Shown: in pieces, positions 6,905 to 12,686 of the stretch
Layout of the letters: every line of letters starts with the position of its first letter
How positions within the stretch are numbered: the first letter of the stretch is position 1
Source of the DNA: CAZBMJ01 sp964493205
GTDB lineage: Bacteria; Myxococcota; UBA727; JABDBI01
DNA length: 27,996 nucleotides
Direction of reading: 5' to 3'
Assembly: GCA_964493205.1 (NCBI GenBank)
Contig: CAZBMJ010000031.1
Location: forward strand, 1-27,996
The notes under the pieces: model-generated
The model's input: the letters and a program-made list of their open reading frames with translations, nothing else
Database searches by the model: none
What the model was told of the DNA's origin: nothing
Program-made: the position numbers and the translations under genes

Positions 6905-7300
6905 ATGAAAAATATTTCAACAATTGATGAAAGAATTTTACAAATTATTGATATTCAATGTAATGGAAATAAAAAAAAGTTTTCAGATATGATTGGATAT
7001 GCTCCACAAGTGATTTCAAATATAGTTTCAGGAAGAAAAAGCAACCCAAGTTTTGAAGTTATAAATGCAATTCTATCAACATTTGATGATTTTTCAGCGG
7101 AATGGTTAGTTTTAGGCAAAGGCGAAATGTTGAAGATCCAGGGCGTTAATCAGCCAGAGGTTTTATCATTAACTGAAAATAATATTTATTTATTAGAATT
7201 ATTAAAAAAAAACCTAAAAGAAAAAGAGCTACAGCTTGATGATTGCAAAAACGAGGTTGAGAGCCTAAAAAAATATAAAGGTGCTTCACATGGTGGGTAA
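6905..7300 (+). CDS. Phage-type helix-turn-helix repressor
   Basis: 131 aa. Residues 8-60 form an XRE/Cro-CI type helix-turn-helix: KKKFSDMIGYAPQVISNIVS gives the scaffold and recognition helices, and FSAEWLVLGKGEML is the end of the domain typical of Bacteroidota phage repressors. Residues 92-125 (LLKKNLKEKELQLDDCKNEV) form a coiled coil, probably for dimerisation. There is no S24 peptidase domain, so SOS cleavage like that of lambda CI is not expected. It is divergent from the early operon, with four 11-bp repeats between; it is the likely lysogeny repressor acting on both promoters. Confidence 0.85.
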   Translation: MKNISTIDERILQIIDIQCNGNKKKFSDMIGYAPQVISNIVSGRKSNPSFEVINAILSTFDDFSAEWLVLGKGEMLKIQGVNQPEVLSLTENNIYLLELLKKNLKEKELQLDDCKNEVESLKKYKGASHGG

Positions 7301-7301
7301 T

Positions 7302-7332
7302 TTGTTAAATTAATAAATAATGTATATATTTG
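7302..7332 (+). promoter_or_regulatory. Promoter of the first lipoprotein gene
   Basis: TTG at 7302-7304, 20 bp, then TATATTTG at 7325-7332. The gene starts 35 bp further on. From 7325 to 7375 the sequence is identical to 8133-8183, upstream of the second lipoprotein gene. Confidence 0.62.
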
Positions 7333-7375
7333 ATTTTTAATTTTTAACCCTTTAATTTTTATATTTATGAAGAAA
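7325..7375 (+). repeat. 51-bp direct repeat, copy 1 (promoter box, leader and start of signal peptide)
   Basis: Identical to 8133-8183. It covers the -7 box, a leader containing TTTAACCCTTTAATTTTTAT, the ATG and the first codons (ATGAAGAAA). The two copies are 808 bp apart and drive two different lipoprotein genes. Confidence 0.85.
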
Positions 7376-7813
7376 TTTTTATTAATTTTGGTATTGGTAG
7401 GCGGTTTTCTTTCATCATGTAGTAGTGATGATAAACCAATAGAACCACAGTATGATCCTATTCTTGGCAATTGGAAAATGATAGCAGCTACAAGTCAGTT
7501 TAACAACGAACCACCAGTTAATGATTTTGATACGTGTGATATTTTAAATACTTACCAGTTTAATGGTTTAAGAGTAAACGGCACTGGAACAATTAAACAG
7601 TATTGGGAAAACAGTACTACTTATTTATGCGAACTTGGAGCAACTTTAAATATTGAATGGGAAAACAGAGGTAATACAAGTTATATTTTTAAACAAACTT
7701 ATGATAATCAAATATTGATTGAAGAAATAAATATAACTTTTGAAAATAATAAGATGTTTATCACCACAATTGATGGCCCTTACAAGTTTGTTCAAACTTT
7801 GCAAAAGCAATAA
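7367..7813 (+). CDS. Outer-membrane/surface lipoprotein, lipocalin-like
   Basis: 148 aa. The signal peptide MKKFLLILVLVGGFLSSC ends in a lipobox with Cys18. The following SSDDKP is an acidic motif of the kind that sends lipoproteins to the cell surface in Bacteroidota. The mature part begins ILGNWKMIAATSQFNNEPPV, then a Cys at about 57, strands around TLNIEWENRGNTSYIFKQTY and an end with MFITTIDG, the pattern of small lipocalin-like domains (G-x-W start, beta barrel). Its promoter is a twin of that of the next lipoprotein gene. As an accessory gene between repressor and integrase it may be expressed in lysogeny, for example altering the cell surface or excluding other phages; this is inference. 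Confidence 0.75.
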   Translation: MKKFLLILVLVGGFLSSCSSDDKPIEPQYDPILGNWKMIAATSQFNNEPPVNDFDTCDILNTYQFNGLRVNGTGTIKQYWENSTTYLCELGATLNIEWENRGNTSYIFKQTYDNQILIEEINITFENNKMFITTIDGPYKFVQTLQKQ

Positions 7814-7833
7814 AATATATTAAAAATTAAAAA

Positions 7834-8124
7834 GGTTCTTTTTATTATCTCAAAAGCTTAACGCCAAATGAAGCCGTTAAAGAAGCAAAAAGTATCAATT
7901 CAATAATACCTGTTTTAGTAAAACTTAAAACTATGATTGAGCCTATCAATGATGAAAAATTTAAAGCGTTTCAAATGGTTGCTTTATATTTTTTTGATAC
8001 AGTTGATTTTTTAAACGCCAACTTACAATAAATTGCTGACGTTAATAGTTCATACGAACTCTCAAAACCAGTTTTATCAACTGACTGGGATAGTGATATA
8101 GATGACCATTGGAATAACTACTAA
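7834..8124 (+). pseudogene. Broken gene between the two lipoprotein genes
   Basis: An open frame without a start codon runs for 65 codons (beginning GSFYYLKSLTPNEAVKEAKS), meets TAA at 8029-8031, and continues in the same frame for 30 more codons to TAA at 8122-8124 (ending STDWDSDIDDHWNNY). Amino-acid composition looks protein-like on both sides of the stop. Probably the remains of a gene that lost its 5' end and gained a nonsense mutation. The family is not recognised. Confidence 0.5.
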
Positions 8125-8140
8125 ATTTTGATTATATTTG
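8109..8140 (+). promoter_or_regulatory. Promoter of the second lipoprotein gene
   Basis: TTG at 8109-8111, 21 bp, then TATATTTG at 8133-8140, 35 bp before the ATG at 8175. The box and leader are the second copy of the 51-bp repeat. Confidence 0.6.
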
Positions 8141-8183
8141 ATTTTTAATTTTTAACCCTTTAATTTTTATATTTATGAAGAAA
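8133..8183 (+). repeat. 51-bp direct repeat, copy 2
   Basis: Identical to 7325-7375, from the -7 box through the first three codons of the lipoprotein gene. The upstream -33 regions differ, so the repeat begins at the -7 box. Confidence 0.85.
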
Positions 8184-8600
8184 ATTTTTTTATTGTTTGG
8201 ATTGGTGCTATTATCAAATTGCGGTGTGCATCGCATACCTGGTAATATTGCAGAAGATAACGTTTTGAAAAAAGTAAAAGAAAGTAAAAAACTAGATGAT
8301 CAAAAATTTGTTGATACCAAAATACAAGTTGGTAATTATCTCAATTTATCAGATGAAGTAAAATCTAAACTGGTTACTCATTTTGAAAACGAAAAAAAGG
8401 AATTAAATGCCGTTGAAGATTTTCAAGAACAGGAACTAGCAAGGATCATTATTAAATATGAAACCAACTTTAGAAATAATTTAAATAAAGACCAATTAGA
8501 AGTATATAAAAAATTAAGAAAACGTTTTGATGATATATATTTTTATTCAGAGTATTCAACAGATATTTTGAAAAACAGATATTTTAAACTAAAAAATTAG
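8175..8600 (+). CDS. Helical lipoprotein
   Basis: 141 aa. The signal peptide MKKIFLLFGLVLLSNC ends with a lipobox (L-S-N-C16). The mature protein is almost entirely helical and charged (KKVKESKKLDDQKFVDTKIQ, then KNEKKELNAVEDF-like and RNNLNKDQLEVYKKLRKRFD segments) and could form a coiled coil at the envelope. No family is recognised. It uses a duplicated copy of the promoter/leader of the 7367 gene and is followed at once by a strong hairpin terminator. Likely an accessory gene expressed outside the lytic programme. Confidence 0.68.
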   Translation: MKKIFLLFGLVLLSNCGVHRIPGNIAEDNVLKKVKESKKLDDQKFVDTKIQVGNYLNLSDEVKSKLVTHFENEKKELNAVEDFQEQELARIIIKYETNFRNNLNKDQLEVYKKLRKRFDDIYFYSEYSTDILKNRYFKLKN

Positions 8601-8617
8601 CAAAACACAAATAATTT

Positions 8618-8647
8618 AAAGCCTTTGCCAATGCAAAGGCTTTTTTT
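8618..8647 (+). terminator. Intrinsic terminator after the lipoprotein genes
   Basis: AAAGCCTTTGC and GCAAAGGCTTT form a perfect 11-bp stem with the loop CAAT, followed by a T-run. It ends rightward transcription 18 bp after the stop codon. Confidence 0.88.
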
Positions 8648-8652
8648 GACAC

Positions 8653-8714
8653 TGTTTGTAAAATTGTTTGTAAATTTTTGCAAACAATAATTTTTGCAAA
8701 CAATTTTACAAACA
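8653..8714. repeat. 18-bp perfect inverted repeat with TTTGTAAA/TTTGCAAA repeats inside
   Basis: TGTTTGTAAAATTGTTTG at 8653-8670 is the exact reverse complement of 8697-8714, with a 26-bp spacer that contains two TTTTTGCAAACAAT-like copies. Related repeats occur at 8751-8768 and downstream of the integrase. Iteron-like; candidate binding sites of a replication protein or of the integrase. Confidence 0.7.
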
Positions 8715-8750
8715 AGGTTAAAGCCTTTTTTTTCTATCTTTTTTATTGTT

Positions 8751-8768
8751 GTTTGTAAAGTTTGTAAA
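8751..8768. repeat. 18-bp repeat, inverted partner of 10541-10558
   Basis: GTTTGTAAAGTTTGTAAA is the exact reverse complement of TTTACAAACTTTACAAAC at 10541-10558, so the same double 9-bp repeat flanks the integrase gene on both sides in opposite orientation. Confidence 0.75.
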
Positions 8769-8945
8769 AATTTTATAAAAAAGAATAAAAAAGATATAAA
8801 GAAAAAAAAATGGGCTAAAAAAGCGTAGCCCAGCCAAAAAAAGGTAAAAGGTGTTTTTTTTCAAAAAACGTTTTTTAATATATTTTTTTAAGAAAAAATA
8901 TAGATTAAAATGGTGTTGATTTTTGCAAAATCAACGGTTTAGTTT

Positions 8946-9016
8946 GCATTCAAATTATTGTTTAAAAAAAGTCTCTTTTATCAAAAATCCTATTTTTTAA
9001 ACAATAATTTGAATGC
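8946..9016. repeat. 24-bp perfect inverted repeat
   Basis: The arm at 8946-8969, beginning GCATTCAAATTATTG, is exactly complementary to 8993-9016, with a 23-base loop. No T-run suited to a terminator follows. It is the longest perfect palindrome in the window and lies about 280 bp upstream of the integrase gene. Confidence 0.85.
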
Positions 9017-9064
9017 CGTAGCCGTGAAAATCCGCATCATCGCTACTTTGCTCGCTACTGACCT

Positions 9065-9253
9065 GTGTCATAATTGTGTCAAAAAATACAAAAAAATGAT
9101 GTTTTTTTATTTTTATATAATTGATAATTAATATTTTAACTTTTAAAAAATGAATAAATTAATTCCTGTCCTCGCTACTAAAACAACAAAAACCCCTTAT
9201 TTTATTGGGGTTTTCAAGTTTTTAATAAATTTATCGTGTCAAAAATGTGTCAT
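9065..9253. promoter_or_regulatory. Two pairs of GTGTCA repeats upstream of the integrase
   Basis: GTGTCA occurs at 9065 and 9076, and at 9236 and 9248. Within each pair the copies are 11-12 bp apart, about one helical turn. Such paired short repeats beside a tyrosine recombinase gene suggest arm-type binding sites or an operator. The core crossover site is not identified. Confidence 0.4.
9189..9214. terminator. Terminator-like hairpin upstream of the integrase
   Basis: AAAACCCC and GGGGTTTT form an 8-bp stem with the loop TTATTTTATT. It has A and T runs on both sides and could work in both directions. No gene ends here, so it may insulate the integrase or end a noncoding transcript. Confidence 0.6.
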
Positions 9254-9297
9254 TAACATTTTACGCCTAATATTAATTTAATGGGTGTAAAAAAAAA

Positions 9298-10425
9298 ATG
9301 GATACAACTCAAATAAATCACAAAATTTTCATAGACTTTAAACCTGCAGAGCTAAAAACAGGTAAAGACTGGATTGTTGTCTATTATGCTAAAAACCCTA
9401 TTACAGGTAAACTAGAACGATTTAGAAATCGTGTACCAGTCCATAAAAGCGTTACGGAGCGTAAAAAAATGGCTAAAACAATGGTGCAAAACATTAATAA
9501 TGAATTTCAAAATGGCTGGACCCCTTATTTAGATGCTACAAATTATAGTTATATAAAAATAATTGATGCACAAAATGAATTTATTAGAAATATTCAAAAA
9601 GAAATTAAAGACAGTATAAAAAGACCTGACACATTAAGAGCTTATAAAAGTTATATAAGTGTTTTTAATAGCTACAACAAAGAAAAAACTTTTGTTTTAG
9701 AAATTAAAAAGGTTTTCATGGTGCGTTACCTTGATTATCTTTATAACGAAAAACAAAACAGTCCACGAACGTATAATAATGTTATTGCTTTTTTTACTAA
9801 TTTTTTTAATTGGTGCATTGAAAAAGGCTATTTATCTGACAATCCAGTTAAAGGTATTTTAAGAAAAAAGAAGCAGCAAAAAACTAGAATTACTATTGAT
9901 AGCAAAAAAGATGAGATTTTTGATTATTTGAAACAAAATAATTTTGGGTATTACACTTTATCTTTGTGTACTTATTTTTGTTTTATTCGTAGAACTGAAT
10001 TAACAAAATTAAAAGTAGATTCAATAAATTTAAAAGAAAATACGATTTATATTGATGGTACAATTTCTAAAAACAGTAAAAGTGAAAGCGTTACGATACC
10101 TGAAACGTTAAAAAAAGCATTAGAAAAGCATTTGCAAAAAGCAAAAGTTAATGATTTTTTATTTTCTGAAGATTGGCAAACAGGAAAAAAACCTATTGCG
10201 CCAAAAAAAATCAGCGATGAATGGGTGAAAGTTAGAAATATTTTAAAGTTGCCGAGAGAGATACAATTTTATAGCCTAAAAGATAGTGGTATTACTGATA
10301 TGTTTAACGCTGGCATCCCAAATATAAAAATTAGAAACCAAGCTCGCCACTATGACATTAAAATGACTGAAATTTACACCAGTAGAAATCAAAAGGCAGA
10401 TGACGACATTTTAAATTTTAAATAA
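9298..10425 (+). CDS. int: Tyrosine recombinase, phage-type integrase
   Basis: 375 aa. Residues about 20-75 are an arm-binding-type N-terminal domain, 85-185 a SAM-like core-binding domain, and 195-370 the catalytic domain. Catalytic candidates are Arg231 in FIRRTEL, a Lys in the beta-hairpin near 258-261, His351 and nucleophile Tyr360 (MTEIYTSR). The box normally His-x-x-Arg reads YSLKDSG, with Tyr325 and Lys328 in those places, a deviation that should be kept in mind. The extra helix that marks integron integrases (IntI) between the second and third boxes is not seen, so this is a phage integrase, not IntI. It probably integrates and excises the circular element. Confidence 0.88.
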   Translation: MDTTQINHKIFIDFKPAELKTGKDWIVVYYAKNPITGKLERFRNRVPVHKSVTERKKMAKTMVQNINNEFQNGWTPYLDATNYSYIKIIDAQNEFIRNIQKEIKDSIKRPDTLRAYKSYISVFNSYNKEKTFVLEIKKVFMVRYLDYLYNEKQNSPRTYNNVIAFFTNFFNWCIEKGYLSDNPVKGILRKKKQQKTRITIDSKKDEIFDYLKQNNFGYYTLSLCTYFCFIRRTELTKLKVDSINLKENTIYIDGTISKNSKSESVTIPETLKKALEKHLQKAKVNDFLFSEDWQTGKKPIAPKKISDEWVKVRNILKLPREIQFYSLKDSGITDMFNAGIPNIKIRNQARHYDIKMTEIYTSRNQKADDDILNFK

Positions 10426-10642
10426 AAAAAATAAAAACAATAGTTTTTGAAAATTTTGCAAACATTGCAAACATTGACTTTTTTATGTTTTAAGTAATTG
10501 ATATTTAATATTTTAAATTGTTTGCAACTTAAAAAAGCGGTTTACAAACTTTACAAACAATAGCTAAAAATGGCTATATTTTTACAAACAATTTAACTAA
10601 AAAGTGGTTTTTGGTGGTTTTCAACCATAAAATGCAACAAAC
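10426..10642. repeat. Repeat-rich spacer after the integrase
   Basis: It contains TTTGCAAACATTGCAAACAT, TTTGCAACTT, TTTACAAACTTTACAAAC (10541-10558) and TTTTTACAAACAATTT, the same family as the repeats at 8653-8768. No gene is seen. Together the two blocks bracket the integrase and may be its arm sites or replication iterons. Confidence 0.6.
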
Positions 10643-10676
10643 AAAAAAGGCTTACTAATTAAAGCAAGCCTTTTTT
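10643..10676. terminator. Bidirectional terminator between the integrase and the leftward 72-aa gene
   Basis: AAAAAAGGCTT (10643-10653) and AAGCCTTTTTT (10666-10676) form an 11-bp stem with a 12-base loop. T-runs on both strands suit the convergent genes on either side. Confidence 0.85.
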
Positions 10677-10691
10677 GATAATCTAAAAAAT

Positions 10692-10910
10692 TTAATTGAC
10701 ATTAAACTGAAACTTTGCAACTGGTCTTGTGCGTAGTTCTTTTTTTAATCTCTCATTTTCTTCTAAAGCTATATCCAAATCTTTTTTTGATTTGGCATAG
10801 TTTTGTTTTAGGAGTTCCAATAAATCAATTAAATTTTTAAATTGACGAATAAGCACATTCTCGTTTTCGTCTTCTTGAGGGTTGTTTTCCCTGTTGTTGT
10901 CTTTTTGCAT
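10692..10910 (-). CDS. Small coiled-coil protein
   Basis: 72 aa. An acidic/polar N-terminus (MQKDNNRENNPQEDENENVL) is followed by a long helix with heptad character (residues 22-60: FKNLIDLLELLKQNYAKSKK and EENERLKKEL), so it is probably a dimeric coiled coil. No family is recognised. Its 5' part overlaps a possible membrane-protein ORF in another frame. It ends just before the bidirectional terminator. Possibly the last gene after the toxin-antitoxin pairs on the same strand. Confidence 0.5.
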   Translation of the reverse strand: MQKDNNRENNPQEDENENVLIRQFKNLIDLLELLKQNYAKSKKDLDIALEENERLKKELRTRPVAKFQFNVN

Positions 10911-11037
10911 AAGATATAAATATTAAAAAACCTACCCAAAGGCTGCAAAAAGACAACAACAATGTTGAAGCGAATATTCCGTTTCTCTCGGAACTTCCTT
11001 TGGGATAGGCAGGATTATTTTCTAGTTTGGAATACAT
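10837..11037 (-). CDS. Possible small membrane protein overlapping the coiled-coil gene
   Basis: 66 aa from the ATG at 11037 (MYSKLENNPAYPKGSSERNG). A hydrophobic segment FASTLLLSFCSLWVGFLIFI is a good transmembrane helix, followed by a very basic tail (AKRQQQGKQPSRRRKREC) that lies in a different frame of the next gene over 74 bp. The overlap makes one of the two doubtful. The membrane segment lies outside the overlap and speaks for a real product. Confidence 0.4.
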   Translation of the reverse strand: MYSKLENNPAYPKGSSERNGIFASTLLLSFCSLWVGFLIFISYAKRQQQGKQPSRRRKRECAYSSI

Positions 11038-11125
11038 TTTGTTATCTTTTTGCACATCAAAAGTAGTGAAAAAAGAGAGCAAAAAACAATTTTAAGAAAA
11101 ATTTAACTTTTATGTAAAGAAATGA

Positions 11126-11398
11126 TTAAAACAAGTCGCTATGACTTCCTGTATTAATAAATAAAAGCGTTAATTCGTTATCATCTTGTAACCATATTAA
11201 CAACCAATCAGGTTTTATATGACATTCCCAACAATCTTTATAATTACCTGATAATTTATGAGGTTTAAATTTTGCGGGTAACTTTCCGTTTTTTTCTAAT
11301 ATTGAAACGACTTCTTCTAATTTTGATAAATCATAACCACGTTTTTTGCAAAGCTTTACTTCTTTGTCAAATTGCCTAGTGGTTTTTACTTTATACAT
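11126..11398 (-). CDS. RelE/YafQ-family mRNA interferase toxin (pair 1)
   Basis: 90 aa; ribosome-dependent mRNA endonuclease type. The family pattern is clear: RQFDKEVKLCKKRGYDLSKL at the start, then HKLSGNYKDCWECHIKPDWL and the end TGSHSDLF. Catalytic candidates are His47, His60, Asp64, His86 and Phe90. The ATG overlaps the antitoxin stop by one base (TAATG). The 3' 208 bp are identical to those of the second toxin (11696-11903). Probably a stability module of the element or a defence gene. Confidence 0.88.
   Translation of the reverse strand: MYKVKTTRQFDKEVKLCKKRGYDLSKLEEVVSILEKNGKLPAKFKPHKLSGNYKDCWECHIKPDWLLIWLQDDNELTLLFINTGSHSDLF
11146..11353 (-). repeat. 208-bp direct repeat, copy 1 (inside toxin 1)
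   Basis: Identical to 11696-11903, offset 550 bp. It covers most of the toxin coding region, from codon 16 nearly to the end. The flanks and the antitoxin genes have diverged strongly, which indicates recent gene conversion or recombination within an older tandem duplication. Confidence 0.9.
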
Positions 11399-11589
11399 TA
11401 ATTTTTAAATTTTTCAAAATAGTCTTTAGAACTTTTATGAGTGGTTACACGCCCTCTTTTTACATCATCTAAAGACAAATCTATTGCTGATTTTTCAACT
11501 GGTTTAAAAAAACTCAATGAAAGTATATAGTCAAGTGTTTTTTTTGCATTTTGGTTTCTTGCATCATAAGTTAAAGTTATTTGTGCCAT
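11398..11589 (-). CDS. Antitoxin of YafQ-type pair 1
   Basis: 63 aa, upstream of and overlapping the toxin by one base. The N-terminus AQITLTYDARNQNAKKTLDY is a short ribbon-helix-like segment, and the C-terminus (LDDVKRGRVTTHKSSKDYFE) is the toxin-binding tail typical of Bacteroidota antitoxins. It probably represses its own promoter, whose TATATTTG box lies at 11609-11616, 20 bp upstream of the start codon. Little sequence similarity to the second antitoxin, so the pairs are likely specific for their own toxins. Confidence 0.8.
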   Translation of the reverse strand: MAQITLTYDARNQNAKKTLDYILSLSFFKPVEKSAIDLSLDDVKRGRVTTHKSSKDYFEKFKN

Positions 11590-11608
11590 AATATACTATT
11601 TTAAATTA

Positions 11609-11641
11609 CAAATATACAAAAACCGTGCTATATAATTGCAA
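11609..11641 (-). promoter_or_regulatory. Promoter of toxin-antitoxin pair 1
   Basis: On the minus strand TATATTTG (11616-11609) is preceded by TTG (11641-11639) at 22 bp. It is 20 bp upstream of the antitoxin start. Confidence 0.55.
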
Positions 11642-11675
11642 TAATATTTTTTCTGTTTTTTTTAAAAAAAAGCGA

Positions 11676-12103
11676 CTAAAATAAGTCGCCGTGAGTTCCT
11701 GTATTAATAAATAAAAGCGTTAATTCGTTATCATCTTGTAACCATATTAACAACCAATCAGGTTTTATATGACATTCCCAACAATCTTTATAATTACCTG
11801 ATAATTTATGAGGTTTAAATTTTGCGGGTAACTTTCCGTTTTTTTCTAATATTGAAACGACTTCTTCTAATTTTGATAAATCATAACCACGTTTTTTGCA
11901 AAGNNNNNNNNNNNNNNNNNNNNNNNNNNNNNNNNNNNNNNNNNNNNNNNNNNNNNNNNNNNNNNNNNNNNNNNNNNNNNNNNNNNNNNNNNNNNNNNNN
12001 NNNATATTGAAACGACTTCTTCTAATTTTGATAAATCATAACCACGTTTTTTGCAAAGTTTATAATCTTTTTTAAATCTGTTTGTGTATGAAATTTTATA
12101 CAT
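11676..12103 (-). CDS. RelE/YafQ-family toxin (pair 2), split by an assembly gap
   Basis: As written it contains 100 N (11904-12003) and a duplicated 55-mer. Removing 155 bases (the N run and 12004-12058) restores one frame of 90 codons plus stop, exactly the length of toxin 1. The N-terminus MYKISYTNRFKKDYKLCKKR differs from toxin 1, residues from about 18 onward match it, and the end is TGTHGDLF against TGSHSDLF. The gene is therefore probably intact. Same catalytic His/Asp/Phe set as toxin 1. The start overlaps the stop of antitoxin 2. Confidence 0.8.
11696..11903 (-). repeat. 208-bp direct repeat, copy 2 (inside toxin 2)
   Basis: Identical to 11146-11353. It ends exactly at the N run because the assembler broke at this repeat. 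Confidence 0.9.
11904..12003. other. Assembly gap (100 N), probably no missing sequence
   Basis: Exactly 100 N. The 55 bases before it (11849-11903) and after it (12004-12058) are identical, the signature of two contigs that overlap by one k-mer and were scaffolded instead of merged. Confidence 0.9.
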
Positions 12104-12309
12104 TATAAGTTTAATTTTTTAAATAAATCTTCGCTATTTTTTGCTTTATTTAAACCAATACCTTTTATAGCATCACTTATAGTTTTTTCGGTTACTGCGT
12201 TGTAACGAGTTTGTTTTGGTTCAACTTCAATATAAGGAAGATTTTTAATATATTCTAAAAGTGCTTTAGCTTCTTTTTTTCGTTGGTCTATTCTAATTGT
12301 AATTTCCAT
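12103..12309 (-). CDS. Antitoxin of YafQ-type pair 2
   Basis: 68 aa. The N-terminus MEITIRIDQRKKEAKALLEY is a ribbon-helix-like DNA-binding start, and the tail (SDAIKGIGLNKAKNSEDLFK) should wrap the toxin. Its last codon overlaps the toxin start. A TACGTTTG -7 box (minus strand, 12336-12329) lies 20 bp upstream; the usual upstream TTG is not found, and the late-operon terminator hairpin sits there instead. Only weakly similar to antitoxin 1, although the toxins are nearly identical. Confidence 0.78.
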   Translation of the reverse strand: MEITIRIDQRKKEAKALLEYIKNLPYIEVEPKQTRYNAVTEKTISDAIKGIGLNKAKNSEDLFKKLNL

Positions 12310-12339
12310 TGTTTAGGATTTAAAAATACAAACGTACAA

Positions 12340-12373
12340 AAAAAACGCCATTAAATAAATAATGGCGTTTTTT
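12340..12373 (-). terminator. Terminator at the end of the late operon
   Basis: AAAAAACGCCATTA and TAATGGCGTTTTTT form a perfect 14-bp stem with a 6-base loop and T-runs on both strands. It lies 24 bp after the stop of the last late gene (12397) and shields the toxin-antitoxin pairs. Confidence 0.88.
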
Positions 12374-12396
12374 AACACAAAATATAAAAGCAGGAA

Positions 12397-12669
12397 TTAT
12401 TTTTTAATAGTTTTTTTGGATAAACTACAAACTACTTTACCACCTTTTTTGATGATACATTTTTTCTTTAGTTGGCCATTTACCTTTTTTCTGCCATTAA
12501 CGCCTATACTTTTGGCACAAAGGGTTGTTAGTCCTTTTGTCTGTGGCTTTTTTAAGCCTTTTTTTTTGGACGCTGCTTTTCTTTTCTTAGCAAGTGTGCC
12601 ATCTTTAGCCATTTTTGCAAATTTTTTACGTGCGGCTAGTTGTGCTGGGGTTGGTTTTTTTGTTGTCAT
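12397..12669 (-). CDS. Highly basic protein, probable DNA-condensing virion protein
   Basis: 90 aa with roughly a third Lys/Arg and very few acidic residues. The N-terminus TPAQLAARKKFAKMAKDGTL resembles basic histone-like or SAP-like tails seen in virion proteins of phages and large viruses; KRKAASKKKGLKKPQTKG is a lysine-rich linker; two Cys (about 50 and 70) flank the C-terminal part. It is the last gene of the late operon, followed at once by a strong terminator. Likely binds the packaged genome; ribosomal-protein-like chemistry is an alternative, but no such family fits. Confidence 0.65.
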   Translation of the reverse strand: MTTKKPTPAQLAARKKFAKMAKDGTLAKKRKAASKKKGLKKPQTKGLTTLCAKSIGVNGRKKVNGQLKKKCIIKKGGKVVCSLSKKTIKK

Positions 12670-12686
12670 AGTTTATATTTTAAAAG

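Larger units (their letters stand above)
8648..9297. other. 650-bp structured noncoding region: candidate origin and/or attP
   Basis: No convincing gene is seen. It contains an 18-bp perfect inverted repeat (8653-8670/8697-8714), GTTTGTAAA-type repeats, stems at 8811-8832 and 8915-8935, the palindrome AAAAAACGTTTTTT (8863-8876), a 24-bp perfect inverted repeat (8946-8969/8993-9016), three TCGCTACT copies (9040, 9052, 9172), four GTGTCA copies in two pairs (9065 and 9076; 9236 and 9248) and a terminator-like hairpin (9189-9214). This density of repeats directly before an integrase fits an attachment site with arm-type sites, an origin, or both. Confidence 0.5.

Noticed and set aside
6389..6927. 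Two rightward frames upstream of the repressor
   Set aside because: They run antisense to the small early genes and through the operator repeats.
8648..9297. tRNA gene or tRNA-derived att site
   Set aside because: No cloverleaf or conserved T-arm sequence was found. The hairpins are AT-rich and do not fit a tRNA.
9298..10425. Integrase as an integron integrase (IntI)
   Set aside because: The IntI-specific extra segment is not seen, and the gene lies far from the cassette array beside phage-type repeats.
11822..12010. Rightward frame running into the N run
   Set aside because: Antisense to toxin 2 and partly translated from N.
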